Positions 8,016 to 13,958 of a DNA stretch of 22,698 nucleotides are shown here, one piece after another (the first letter of the stretch is position 1; every line of letters starts with the position of its first letter). A program made the translations under genes and the position numbers. Location of the stretch: positions 1 through 22,698 of the IMG/VR virus record IMGVR_UViG_3300032722_000132. One strand, 5' to 3'. The notes below the pieces were generated by a model. The model made no database searches and was not told the DNA's origin. It saw only the letters and a list, made by a program, of their open reading frames with translations. This DNA is from a virus.

Positions 8016-9061
8016 CTGGCAGCAAATGCAGTCCAGTCGGTTGTCATAATATGATTGTAGTTGTAATCTAATACCGGTTGTATAGTGTTGTACACTTCAA
8101 GTTGATCCATTGAACATAATTTCTTTACTTGTTCAAATGCTTGTGTGTATCGTTCTACAGCATCCTCGATTAAGTCGTAACTTTCATCAATTACACAATC
8201 AAAAGTTTTAAAGCCTTGTGCTTTTAAATTATATAAGAACTTGTATCCAGTAAATGCAATAAACAATCTGCGGGCAATCATTGGTTTGGCTGTTTTTTCA
8301 CTGTAGAAACTTAATGTATTATCGTGGTCAGTTTCTGCAACAATACTGTACGCTGTATCATTAAAAACACTCACAGGAATCACACGACTCAATCCAGTAT
8401 GCACCCCATAATACTTTACTGGGCCGGCTGTACCGGGTTGTTGTTCACCTATAACTTCAACACCGGGTTCCCAGATAAAATAATCTTTTGCGTAAAACTC
8501 TTCATCGTTCCATTTACCACCGTAGGTTAGTATAAACTTATCTTGCAGGCTGTTTGTTTGTACTGCATCATACACAAAATCCCTATGTGGCTTGGGACTG
8601 CCTAATAGGGCATCAAACATTTTAGGTTTACTAACACCATACGTAATTTCTGCCAATTGCAATGGTAATTGCTTGTACAGTGACGTAGTTGTTTTGAACC
8701 AATCGCCCCAGAATATAAGACGATCATTCATTTCTGTGTTTACTTGCCCGGGTACAATCCAGTAGACGTTATCGTAGTGGCATTTATCCCATATCGTCCA
8801 GTGGAAATTATGTAACTCACTTTCAAAAGAAAAAACAAGATTACTAATATTACTAAGTTTGTTTATTTTATCTTCAAAGCCCTGGTATGCAGCGCAATTG
8901 ATATCGTGGTCGCAATGCAGGCGGTGCATAGTAAATGCAATCTTTGTGTCAGCAGTGGTATCTCTGTATTCTTCAAAACTGTGCGATACAGTATAATCAC
9001 CTAAATTTAATTTAGGCAACCATTCAAGGTCAATGATTGTACTATCGCTGTATACCAACAT
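7979..9061 (-). CDS. Glycosyltransferase-like protein
   Basis: The 360-residue protein has a C-terminal block (about 235-300) with VAETDHDN, then SEKTAKPMIARRLFIAF, then LKAQGFKTF and IDESYD. This E-K-T-x-K-P pattern with a following GF-x-TF and DESYD occurs in exostosin/fucosyltransferase-like nucleotide-sugar enzymes of phages. The N-terminal half has no motif I can name. The start overlaps the IscA stop as TAATG, so it is coupled to the Fe-S genes. The 3' end overlaps the SGNH-like gene on the opposite strand. A role in modifying virion or host glycans is plausible; the donor and acceptor cannot be told. Confidence 0.6.
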   Translation of the reverse strand: MLVYSDSTIIDLEWLPKLNLGDYTVSHSFEEYRDTTADTKIAFTMHRLHCDHDINCAAYQGFEDKINKLSNISNLVFSFESELHNFHWTIWDKCHYDNVYWIVPGQVNTEMNDRLIFWGDWFKTTTSLYKQLPLQLAEITYGVSKPKMFDALLGSPKPHRDFVYDAVQTNSLQDKFILTYGGKWNDEEFYAKDYFIWEPGVEVIGEQQPGTAGPVKYYGVHTGLSRVIPVSVFNDTAYSIVAETDHDNTLSFYSEKTAKPMIARRLFIAFTGYKFLYNLKAQGFKTFDCVIDESYDLIEDAVERYTQAFEQVKKLCSMDQLEVYNTIQPVLDYNYNHIMTTDWTAFAASHIDRVINSAQA

Positions 9062-9381
9062 TATATTCTAAAACTTTCTCCGCAGCCACATCTATCCTTT
9101 TCGTTGGAATTGATAAATTCAAATCCTTCATTGAGTCCCTGTTGAACATAATCTATAGTAATGCCATCAACTATGGGTAGGCTTTTCTTATCCACAATAA
9201 CGGTAGTATTATTATTCAACATAGATACATCGTCTGGCAGTACTGCATCTACATATTCTAACACATAAGCGAGCCCAGAGCAACCGGTTGTTTTAACTCC
9301 CACTCGAATACCTACGCCCGAGCCACGTTTGGTAATATTAGCCGAAATTCTTTTAGCTGCAGATTCAGTTATTATTATCAA
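9061..9381 (-). CDS. iscA: IscA/HesB-type A-type Fe-S carrier protein
   Basis: The 106-residue protein has the three invariant cysteines of A-type carriers: C34 in TGCSGLAY and C98/C100 in CGCGESF. Such proteins receive iron or an Fe-S cluster from the IscU scaffold and pass it to client enzymes. Length and motifs are canonical, so the protein is probably active. It overlaps the upstream Cys-rich gene (9378-9381, ATGA) and is followed at once by the glycosyltransferase-like gene (TAATG). HesB/IscA homologues are known in marine phages. Here likely clients are the radical SAM enzymes of the same phage; that link is inference. Confidence 0.95.
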   Translation of the reverse strand: MIIITESAAKRISANITKRGSGVGIRVGVKTTGCSGLAYVLEYVDAVLPDDVSMLNNNTTVIVDKKSLPIVDGITIDYVQQGLNEGFEFINSNEKDRCGCGESFRI

Positions 9382-9569
9382 TGGCTTCGATTTTCGTTAT
9401 CATACGATTCTAATACTGCTTTAAGCTCCGAGCATTGGTCGGAATGTTTACACGGTTCTGCTGGTCGTTTCCAAATATTATGAAAATCTCCAAGGCAGAA
9501 ACCTTCGTATGGTGTATGTTCCAATGGGCACCACGATTGAACTGCAATATCAACATTGATTTGTGTCAT
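9378..9569 (-). CDS. Small four-cysteine protein between iscU and iscA
   Basis: This 63-residue protein has C14, C25, C40 and C46 plus several histidines (H18, H30, H42), a pattern compatible with metal binding. I do not recognise the family. Expression is well supported: an AGGGGA ribosome site precedes the ATG, it starts 10 bases after the iscU stop, and its stop overlaps the iscA start (ATGA). Its position inside the Fe-S block suggests a role as an accessory or client of cluster assembly, but nothing in the sequence proves it. Confidence 0.7.
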   Translation of the reverse strand: MTQINVDIAVQSWCPLEHTPYEGFCLGDFHNIWKRPAEPCKHSDQCSELKAVLESYDNENRSH

Positions 9570-9579
9570 AATTTATCCC

Positions 9580-9959
9580 CTAGTGTTTACTTCTGTAATC
9601 CGCTACAGCCGCTTTGATTGCATCTTCGGCCAAGATGCTACAGTGGATTTTAACAGGCGGGAGCGCCAACTCTTGTGCAATCTCAGAATTTTTAATTTCC
9701 ATTGCGGAGTCGAGCGTTTTGCCTTTAACCCATTCCGTGACCAGACTCGAGCTGGCAATGGCAGATCCACATCCGTAAGTTTTAAATTTTGCATCTACAA
9801 TAATCCCATCTACTACCTTTATTTGTAACCGCATAACATCTCCGGTCATCCGCAAGCTGGGGCACCAACTACACCGGTCCCAACTTGCGCTGTCTCCTCT
9901 AATTTCCCAACATTTCTGGGATTTTCATAATGGTCAATGACCTTTGCACTATAGGACAT
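9580..9959 (-). pseudogene. iscU: IscU Fe-S scaffold gene, interrupted after the first active-site cysteine
   Basis: From a strong AGGAGA ribosome site the ATG at 9959 gives an IscU N-terminus (VIDHYENPRNVGKLEE) through GAPAC36-G37, then TGA at 9846-9848. The remainder resumes in the -1 frame as TGDVMRLQI and continues to a normal end at 9580, including YGCGSA and KIHCSI, the other two cluster cysteines. Intact IscU reads GAPACGDV, so about 8 bases (GGATGACC) are extra. They create an ATGA stop-start overlap: an ATG at 9847-9849 could restart translation of an 89-residue C-terminal piece. It could therefore be a decayed gene, an assembly or sequencing error, or a two-piece IscU. No slippery heptamer is seen. 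The rest of the sequence looks well conserved, like bacterial and mitochondrial IscU. Confidence 0.85.
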
Positions 9960-10073
9960 ATTTGTCTCCTAATATAGATTTTACTACATCAGTGGGTTGA
10001 TAGCTATCCCACTTCTTACGATTTTCTTCACCTTTAATAAATTGTATATTATTTCTTTGTCTGAATATGCCAT
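9949..10073 (-). pseudogene. Small 41-codon gene before iscU, apparently frameshifted
   Basis: An AAAGGT ribosome site and ATG at 10073 (5 bases from the stop upstream) start a frame MAYSDKE, which as written ends after 29 residues at 9984. If one A is added to the AAA run at 10052-10054, the frame instead reads MAYSDKENNIQFIKGEE, then NRKKWDSYQPTDVVKSILGD and ends at 9949, overlapping the iscU start. The span is 125 bases, one short of 42 codons. The restored version has far more protein-like composition and ends in the usual coupled overlap. I do not recognise the family. A one-base deletion or a homopolymer error are both possible. Confidence 0.45.
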
Positions 10074-10075
10074 AG

Positions 10076-10387
10076 TTACCTTTTACACATTGAATCTGTT
10101 GGACTACAAGTTTTGTTGTTATCTGTGGTAGGGTTATTAGAATTTGTTGGGTTGGTTGTTGTGGGCACGGGTGCAGCAGGCTTGGGTGCTACCGCCGTCG
10201 GTGGTGCAGATTTAGGAGCCAGTATTGGGGTCGGTAACGGCTTAGGTGCCTGTGGTGGCGCACTAAGTGGTCGAGGTTGCGGCGCAGTTGCAGGAGGTTT
10301 TTTAACGCTGTCTATCAACTGTTGTAAACCGGCTGCCATTCCGGTGCCAGCAATCAGCATCATAAGCATAAAAGAAATGCGTCTCAT
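10076..10387 (-). CDS. Secreted proline-rich protein with C-terminal cysteine pair
   Basis: The 103-residue protein begins with a signal peptide (MRRISFMLMMLIAGTGMAA), then has a Pro/Ala-rich region (about 30-75; APQPRP, APPQAP and similar), an Asn/Thr-rich linker and a tail with two cysteines (KTCSPTDSMCKR). It should be exported to the periplasm or cell surface. Its start overlaps the stop of the other secreted gene (ATGA at 10384-10387). Function is unknown; superinfection exclusion, envelope modification or a lysis accessory are possible. It is not a normal Rz1 because no lipobox is seen. Confidence 0.75.
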   Translation of the reverse strand: MRRISFMLMMLIAGTGMAAGLQQLIDSVKKPPATAPQPRPLSAPPQAPKPLPTPILAPKSAPPTAVAPKPAAPVPTTTNPTNSNNPTTDNNKTCSPTDSMCKR

Positions 10388-10689
10388 TGGTTAGGAACCA
10401 ATACAGTTTTGTAACAATTACAATTGGCATCTAATATTGCTTCCCAGTGGTAGCCAGCTGGCTGTGGATATGCCGGTGGTGCTGGCATAGGTTGTTGAAT
10501 ATATACCGGAGTCTGTTGAATAATAACCGGAGGACGAGTTGCTTCATATACAATAGCACCACCAATTAGTGCAGGAACTGCCCAGCCGTATCCGGGGTGG
10601 TAGTAGTAGGCTCCGCCGCCGTGGCGCCGCCGGTCGGCATGCGCTAAGGAACAGATACTTAATAATAAAACAAGTATAATTTTTTTCAT
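10384..10689 (-). CDS. Secreted Gly/Tyr/Pro-rich small protein, host-like
   Basis: The 101-residue protein has a clear signal peptide ending in AHA (about residue 18), a basic and Gly/His/Tyr-rich start, a short hydrophobic PALIGGAIVYEA segment, a proline-rich stretch (QTPVYIQQPMPAPPAYPQP) and a tail ILDANCNCYKTVLVPNQ with two cysteines. Proteins of this build are familiar from proteobacterial genomes, so host origin is plausible. It is first in a block driven by a sigma70-like promoter and has a good AAGGAG ribosome site. SICS is a poor lipobox, so cleavage by signal peptidase I is more likely. The role is unknown. Confidence 0.75.
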   Translation of the reverse strand: MKKIILVLLLSICSLAHADRRRHGGGAYYYHPGYGWAVPALIGGAIVYEATRPPVIIQQTPVYIQQPMPAPPAYPQPAGYHWEAILDANCNCYKTVLVPNQ

Positions 10690-10698
10690 TACGATTCT

Positions 10699-10716
10699 CC
10701 TTATACCATTATAAGG
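10699..10716 (-). promoter_or_regulatory. 7-bp inverted repeat touching the ribosome site of the secreted gene
   Basis: CCTTATA and TATAAGG flank a 4-base loop. In a read-through RNA the right arm would cover part of the AAGGAG ribosome site at about 10698-10703. RNA started from the -10 box inside this repeat would lack the left arm, so only transcripts from the local promoter would be freely translated. Confidence 0.4.
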
Positions 10717-10736
10717 TATTTATTTTAAAAAGTCAA
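10708..10736 (-). promoter_or_regulatory. Sigma70-like promoter for the secreted-protein/isc block
   Basis: TTGACT (10731-10736) and TATAAT (10708-10713) on the minus strand are 17 bases apart, near the ideal sigma70 promoter. An AATAAATA late-like box (10717-10724) lies in the spacer, so the site might also be read late. It likely drives the genes from 10689 down to the glycosyltransferase-like gene. Confidence 0.7.
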
Positions 10737-10747
10737 TTGGTTTTTGG

Positions 10748-11173
10748 TTAAGCGCCGGCAGCTCGTTTAGCCATTGAGCTAACTACTTTAGCTGGGTCGC
10801 CTGGAGCCGCATCTTGTGCGCCTAGTGGATCAGAATCATCAACGGTATTTTCTGGTAAGGCCAAATAGATATACTTGGCTCCAGTTTTTTCATCGTCTTT
10901 GATATCTTTAATTAGACTTTTTACAGTTTCGTTGTGCTCATTTGCAGCTTCAAGAGCAGCAAAATTGAACGCTTCATTGCCTGGGATGGCACGAACACGT
11001 TCAATAACTGTATCAACAGCAACACGTGGTGTTACTGCATTGCTTTGTTGCGCTTCGTGACGTAACCATTCTAGAGTAGTAAGTAAAGCAGAATCTCCAC
11101 GAGTCTCTGCTTCATCTTCAATTGCGCTACCTGGAACTGTGGTATCTTCTAGAATGATTTCGTTTATACGCAT
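10748..11173 (-). CDS. Probable internal head protein with capsid-targeting-like N-terminus, 141 aa
   Basis: The protein begins MRINEIILE|D, matching other late proteins here and ending in I-L-E, the [I/L]-x-E rule of the T4 prohead protease. The rest is helical and acidic, with a Pro/Gly/Asp-rich region near the C-terminus and a final KRAAGA. No enzyme motif is seen. It starts one base after the stop of the acidic protein upstream. Scaffold, internal head protein, or assembly partner are all possible; the N-terminus is the only clue. Confidence 0.65.
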   Translation of the reverse strand: MRINEIILEDTTVPGSAIEDEAETRGDSALLTTLEWLRHEAQQSNAVTPRVAVDTVIERVRAIPGNEAFNFAALEAANEHNETVKSLIKDIKDDEKTGAKYIYLALPENTVDDSDPLGAQDAAPGDPAKVVSSMAKRAAGA

Positions 11174-11174
11174 A

Positions 11175-11888
11175 TTAACGACGCTCGCGGCCTAATTCTT
11201 CTTCGCCACCGGCAGCAGCATCAGTAGCGCCAAATTCGTCGCCATCGAAGTCTGATTCAGGAGGAGCGCCTAAGTCGCCTTCTGGAGCACCACCTAAGTC
11301 TGCACCGAGTTCTTCACCACCAAAGCCGCCTTCGTCACCGCCTAAATTCATATCACCGGCTGGAGCTTCTTCGCCTGCCAATTGACGTACTGCTGTATCG
11401 CTTGATTCACGACCAGACTGTAGTGCTTGATATAAACTAGTCAATACCGGAGCAATAGCACTTTTAAATGCTTCTGCTTCTGTTGCACCAATTTGATCAC
11501 GGATTGTGTCAACAAGTGCAGGGATTTGTTCGTTTTGTACTTTAGATACTTTTTCTAACATGTCTTGTAGACTGTCAACAATATCTTTAGCGGCTAGAAC
11601 TGCTTCGCTCTTGCCCATTGCGCTTTCAAATAAACCTTGTTCGCTTGACATCCAACGATCTAGGCCTTCTTTTACTAACATTAATTCCATGTACTTACTA
11701 TTCTTTTCAGCTGTATGCGAGCCAAAAGATTTCTTAATAGCAGTAATGTTTTCAGCAAGTGCTTGGCTTAAACGTTCGGCTTTAGCATAAGTTAAGTTAT
11801 CATAGTCGACTGTGAAGCCAAAGCGACTTTCCATAACTTTATTAATTTTTTGCGGTGTTACCGCGGTGTGCATTTCAGAGAGTCTCAT
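11175..11888 (-). CDS. Acidic helical protein, possibly prohead core or scaffold-like
   Basis: The 237-residue protein starts MRLSEMHTA, has a long helical body (about 15-170, with AAKDIVDSLQDMLEKVSKV) and an Asp/Glu/Gly-rich tail (about 185-233; GGEELGADLGGAPEG). It ends basic (GRERR). Helical body plus acidic low-complexity tail fits an assembly core or scaffold, but I cannot name a homologue. It follows a CATAAATA late box (11916-11923) with a TAGGA ribosome site and is paired with the 141-residue protein, one base apart. Confidence 0.65.
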   Translation of the reverse strand: MRLSEMHTAVTPQKINKVMESRFGFTVDYDNLTYAKAERLSQALAENITAIKKSFGSHTAEKNSKYMELMLVKEGLDRWMSSEQGLFESAMGKSEAVLAAKDIVDSLQDMLEKVSKVQNEQIPALVDTIRDQIGATEAEAFKSAIAPVLTSLYQALQSGRESSDTAVRQLAGEEAPAGDMNLGGDEGGFGGEELGADLGGAPEGDLGAPPESDFDGDEFGATDAAAGGEEELGRERR

Positions 11889-11915
11889 TTGTTTATATTC
11901 CTAAACTTTATGTAG

Positions 11916-11923
11916 TATTTATG
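11916..11923 (-). promoter_or_regulatory. Late promoter box (CATAAATA)
   Basis: One mismatch to TATAAATA, 27 bases before the ATG at 11888, with a TAGGA ribosome site between. It leads the two-gene unit 10748-11888. Confidence 0.6.
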
Positions 11924-11924
11924 T

Positions 11925-12461
11925 CTAATCCCAGACTTTGGCTAACTTTGCATATAGGTGTATTTGCGATACTTTGTTCCTAGCAATCGTTAACTTAGTC
12001 TCGGCCATTTCCAACCTGGCCACTCGCGAATCTACAAGCAAATAGTCCTTATTTTTACGTGCCGCTTCAATTATGTGTCGTAAAGATAACATATCTGTAT
12101 AGTTTTTATTTATTTCTCTATCAAGGATGATGATTTCATCTGCTGAATGATATCGACGCTTAATAGTATATACAGTATACAACATAGCACTAATTTTGTT
12201 CTCAAATATGTGAACTAATTCGTGGTTATGATTGTATACTTCGCAGGTTTTATTAGGATGTGTAATTAATCTATATTGCCCAATTTTATAGCCGTTGTTG
12301 ACTGGAATACATAGTGGGCTTGTTTGAGCCTGTTGGATTTTACCTAACTCACGTGTGGTCCACTGTTTAATGTAGTCTGTTGCGGCGTTAGATACTGCTC
12401 GGATTTCGTGCTTCGCTGGGTTAGCGTATTTTTTTCGTGTATGTGATTTGACCATTGTCAT
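11925..12461 (-). CDS. Conserved T4-like phage protein of unknown function, 178 aa
   Basis: The protein has a basic N-terminus (KSHTRKKYANPAKHEIRAV), a middle with YRLITHPNKTCEVYNH, and a helical C-terminus (ISAMLYTVYTIKRRYHSADE, then EINKNYTDMLSLRHIIEAA). Similar proteins recur in T4-like marine phages, as far as I recall, without known function. The start is uncertain: ATG at 12461 or the ATG two codons later. It overlaps the upstream small gene by 41 bases, so translation is coupled. Confidence 0.75.
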   Translation of the reverse strand: MTMVKSHTRKKYANPAKHEIRAVSNAATDYIKQWTTRELGKIQQAQTSPLCIPVNNGYKIGQYRLITHPNKTCEVYNHNHELVHIFENKISAMLYTVYTIKRRYHSADEIIILDREINKNYTDMLSLRHIIEAARKNKDYLLVDSRVARLEMAETKLTIARNKVSQIHLYAKLAKVWD

Positions 12462-12630
12462 TTCGACGTAACAGGATGTCCTGCGTCGTTAATTGATTTG
12501 CAATTACTTGCTCTCGTTCATCGAGTTTATTCTTTGTAATACTAGGTTCATGTTGAAAACGTCCTAGTAGATCGGCTTGTTCGTTTGTTATTGCAACTTG
12601 TATGTTGCTGAGTAATTCTACTATTTTCAT
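12421..12630 (-). CDS. Small protein of unknown function, 69 aa
   Basis: It starts MKIVELLSNIQVAITNEQAD and contains DEREQVIANQLTTQDILLRR, probably a helix-turn-helix-like or all-helical fold. I do not recognise the family. Its ATG overlaps the stop of the coiled-coil gene upstream (ATGA at 12627-12630) and its 3' end overlaps the next gene by 41 bases, which supports it as a real gene in a coupled cluster. Confidence 0.7.
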   Translation of the reverse strand: MKIVELLSNIQVAITNEQADLLGRFQHEPSITKNKLDEREQVIANQLTTQDILLRRNDNGQITYTKKIR

Positions 12631-12887
12631 TTTAAAAGGTGTAATACTACACCAATAAGTCCTGTCATTAATGCTACAAGTACCGCAGTACCAATGGTAA
12701 TTAATGTTTTATTGCTTTCACCGCCTACTTTACCTAGGCTGTCTTTGATGTCAATAATATGACCTTCTAAGCTGTCCATCCGTTTATCTAAATTTTCCAG
12801 TTTAAATTCCAAGTTAGAGTATCGTTCGGCACAGAGTTCTACGTGCGCTTCCAGGCTCTTTTTTTCAATATCGGTTGTTGTGGACAT
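12627..12887 (-). CDS. Coiled-coil protein with C-terminal membrane helix, holin/XhlA-like
   Basis: From the chosen start the protein is 86 residues: an N-terminal coiled coil (about 10-52; ERYSNLEFKLENLDKRMDSL) and a C-terminal transmembrane helix (about 61-83; TLITIGTAVLVALMTGLIGV). This resembles XhlA-type small membrane proteins of phages, some linked to holin function. The ATG at 12887 has an AGGAT site just upstream; an ATG at 12905 would add six residues. It starts the cluster with the two following genes and could act in lysis, which is inference. Confidence 0.65.
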   Translation of the reverse strand: MSTTTDIEKKSLEAHVELCAERYSNLEFKLENLDKRMDSLEGHIIDIKDSLGKVGGESNKTLITIGTAVLVALMTGLIGVVLHLLK

Positions 12888-12978
12888 TATCCTATTCGCT
12901 TTCATTTAGCGATGCATTTGTTAATTGAGCCTGTTTGTGCCTTAATAATGAGCCATAATGGTGCCTAAGCATCTATAC

Positions 12979-12986
12979 TATTTAGC
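12979..12986 (-). promoter_or_regulatory. Late promoter box (GCTAAATA)
   Basis: It overlaps the stop codon of the 12982-13410 gene and could drive the coiled-coil gene and the two genes after it. About 75-90 bases of untranslated leader would result. Confidence 0.4.
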
Positions 12987-13410
12987 TAGGAATGATTTGT
13001 TTAAAGTATATGTTTTTGATTGTGCCATATGGATAAAAGATAGGTAGCATAAAACGTGCTGTTTCATTTAATCCTGTAATAATAGGCACTTGCTCAAAGT
13101 CTTGCATCAGCCCGCCCAGGGGTTTATCGGACATATCATATATACCCGACACTTCAACAGCCCATTGCCACATCCAAATTTTTTGTTGTCCAGTGTAAAA
13201 GTCGCCAAACTCTAAATTACTCAATTCAAGTTCGGCAGTTATAGGTTCATGTATGTGCTGTGGCTGTGTTCGTAACCCGATACATTGTAATACTGTTTCC
13301 CAATTACGTTGTTGGTTACGGTCTGTACTGTTGTTGTCCCCGCGAGTCATACCAGTGGCTGTAATATCTATTAGACTGTACCCCTGGAAGAAATATAAGT
13401 TGCTGGACAT
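12982..13410 (-). CDS. T4-like phage protein of unknown function, 142 aa
   Basis: The protein begins MSSNLYFFQGYSLIDITATG and contains a NQQRNWETVLQ segment and QKIWMWQWAVEVSG. I take it as a conserved protein of T4-like aquatic phages but know no function. I chose the ATG at 13410, not 13416, because a late box (13416-13423) covers the upstream ATG. There is no Shine-Dalgarno site before 13410. The preceding gene ends with a strong terminator, so this gene needs its own promoter, which the late box provides. Confidence 0.72.
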   Translation of the reverse strand: MSSNLYFFQGYSLIDITATGMTRGDNNSTDRNQQRNWETVLQCIGLRTQPQHIHEPITAELELSNLEFGDFYTGQQKIWMWQWAVEVSGIYDMSDKPLGGLMQDFEQVPIITGLNETARFMLPIFYPYGTIKNIYFKQIIPS

Positions 13411-13415
13411 AAACA

Positions 13416-13423
13416 TATTTAGT
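13416..13423 (-). promoter_or_regulatory. Late promoter box (ACTAAATA) five bases before an ATG
   Basis: ACTAAATA, then TGTTT, then ATG at 13410. It sits just after the terminator of the gene upstream and would give a leaderless or nearly leaderless RNA. Confidence 0.5.
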
Positions 13424-13429
13424 GGCCAT

Positions 13430-13458
13430 AAAAAAACGCACTATAAAGTGCGTTCTTT
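13430..13458 (-). terminator. Rho-independent terminator of the 133-aa virion-type gene
   Basis: On the minus strand AACGCACT and AGTGCGTT form an 8-bp stem (13435-13442 with 13447-13454) with a 4-base loop, followed by a run of seven T. It lies 20 bases after the stop codon at 13478. Confidence 0.92.
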
Positions 13459-13477
13459 TGTTAGTTTAAAAAAGCTA

Positions 13478-13879
13478 TTAAGCTAATTTGAAACCTGTTG
13501 TACTTGTAACAGTAACAGCGTTAGCCCATACGTTACCTGTACCTAATGTTGCACTAGCGTTAGCCAATGTAGCAATAGCTGTAGTATGAGTTGTATCTGA
13601 ACCGCCTGTAGATTCAACTAAAACGCTTAAACGATCTGTATCAACTTGATACATAACGATTGTTGAATCAATCGCTAGTTCGCGTAAAATTGCTTCTACT
13701 GGACCACCAGTAGCTAAGTCTGTTGAAGCAAAAACTTGACTCTTGCCTAAAACAATTTTAATTGCTGTTGGGTTTTTTGTTAAACCTGTAGCGATTAATG
13801 AACCTAGTGTACCTGTGTAACTTGCGTCAACGTTGTTAACGCCATTTGCATCACCTGCATAACGTGTTTGGATTGCCAT
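13478..13879 (-). CDS. Probable abundant virion protein, 133 aa
   Basis: The protein begins MAIQTRYAGDANGVNNVDAS and is rich in Ala, Thr, Val and Gly in a beta-type pattern, without signal or membrane segment. It has a single-gene unit: a perfect TATAAATA late promoter (13920-13927), a strong AAGGAG ribosome site, and a strong terminator. That arrangement is typical of a highly expressed capsid decoration, tail tube or similar structural protein. I cannot name the family, so the structural role is inferred from composition and regulation. Confidence 0.7.
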   Translation of the reverse strand: MAIQTRYAGDANGVNNVDASYTGTLGSLIATGLTKNPTAIKIVLGKSQVFASTDLATGGPVEAILRELAIDSTIVMYQVDTDRLSVLVESTGGSDTTHTTAIATLANASATLGTGNVWANAVTVTSTTGFKLA

Positions 13880-13919
13880 TTTTAAATCTCCTTAATATAT
13901 GTGCATCTCTGCATACATT

Positions 13920-13927
13920 TATTTATA
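13920..13927 (-). promoter_or_regulatory. Perfect T4-type late promoter TATAAATA
   Basis: An exact match to the T4 late consensus, about 40 bases before the ATG at 13879, leading into an AAGGAG ribosome site. Confidence 0.8.
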
Positions 13928-13958
13928 CTTTTATAAAAAAAATGTTATTTTAGCTACT

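Noticed and set aside
9840-9860. Programmed -1 ribosomal frameshift in iscU
   Set aside because: No X-XXY-YYZ slippery heptamer or clear downstream structure is visible; re-initiation or a sequence lesion fits better.
9991-10011. Short inverted repeat GTGGG...CCCAC as a terminator
   Set aside because: It lies in the small coding frame before iscU, and no T-run follows on either strand.
10113-10394. Plus-strand open frame rich in Gly and Ala
   Set aside because: It is the mirror of the Pro/Ala-rich secreted gene on the minus strand; its composition follows from the reverse complement and it has no ribosome site.
10384-10689. Rz/Rz1-type spanin pair with the neighbouring secreted gene
   Set aside because: No proper lipobox and no Rz-type coiled coil; both proteins have ordinary signal peptides.
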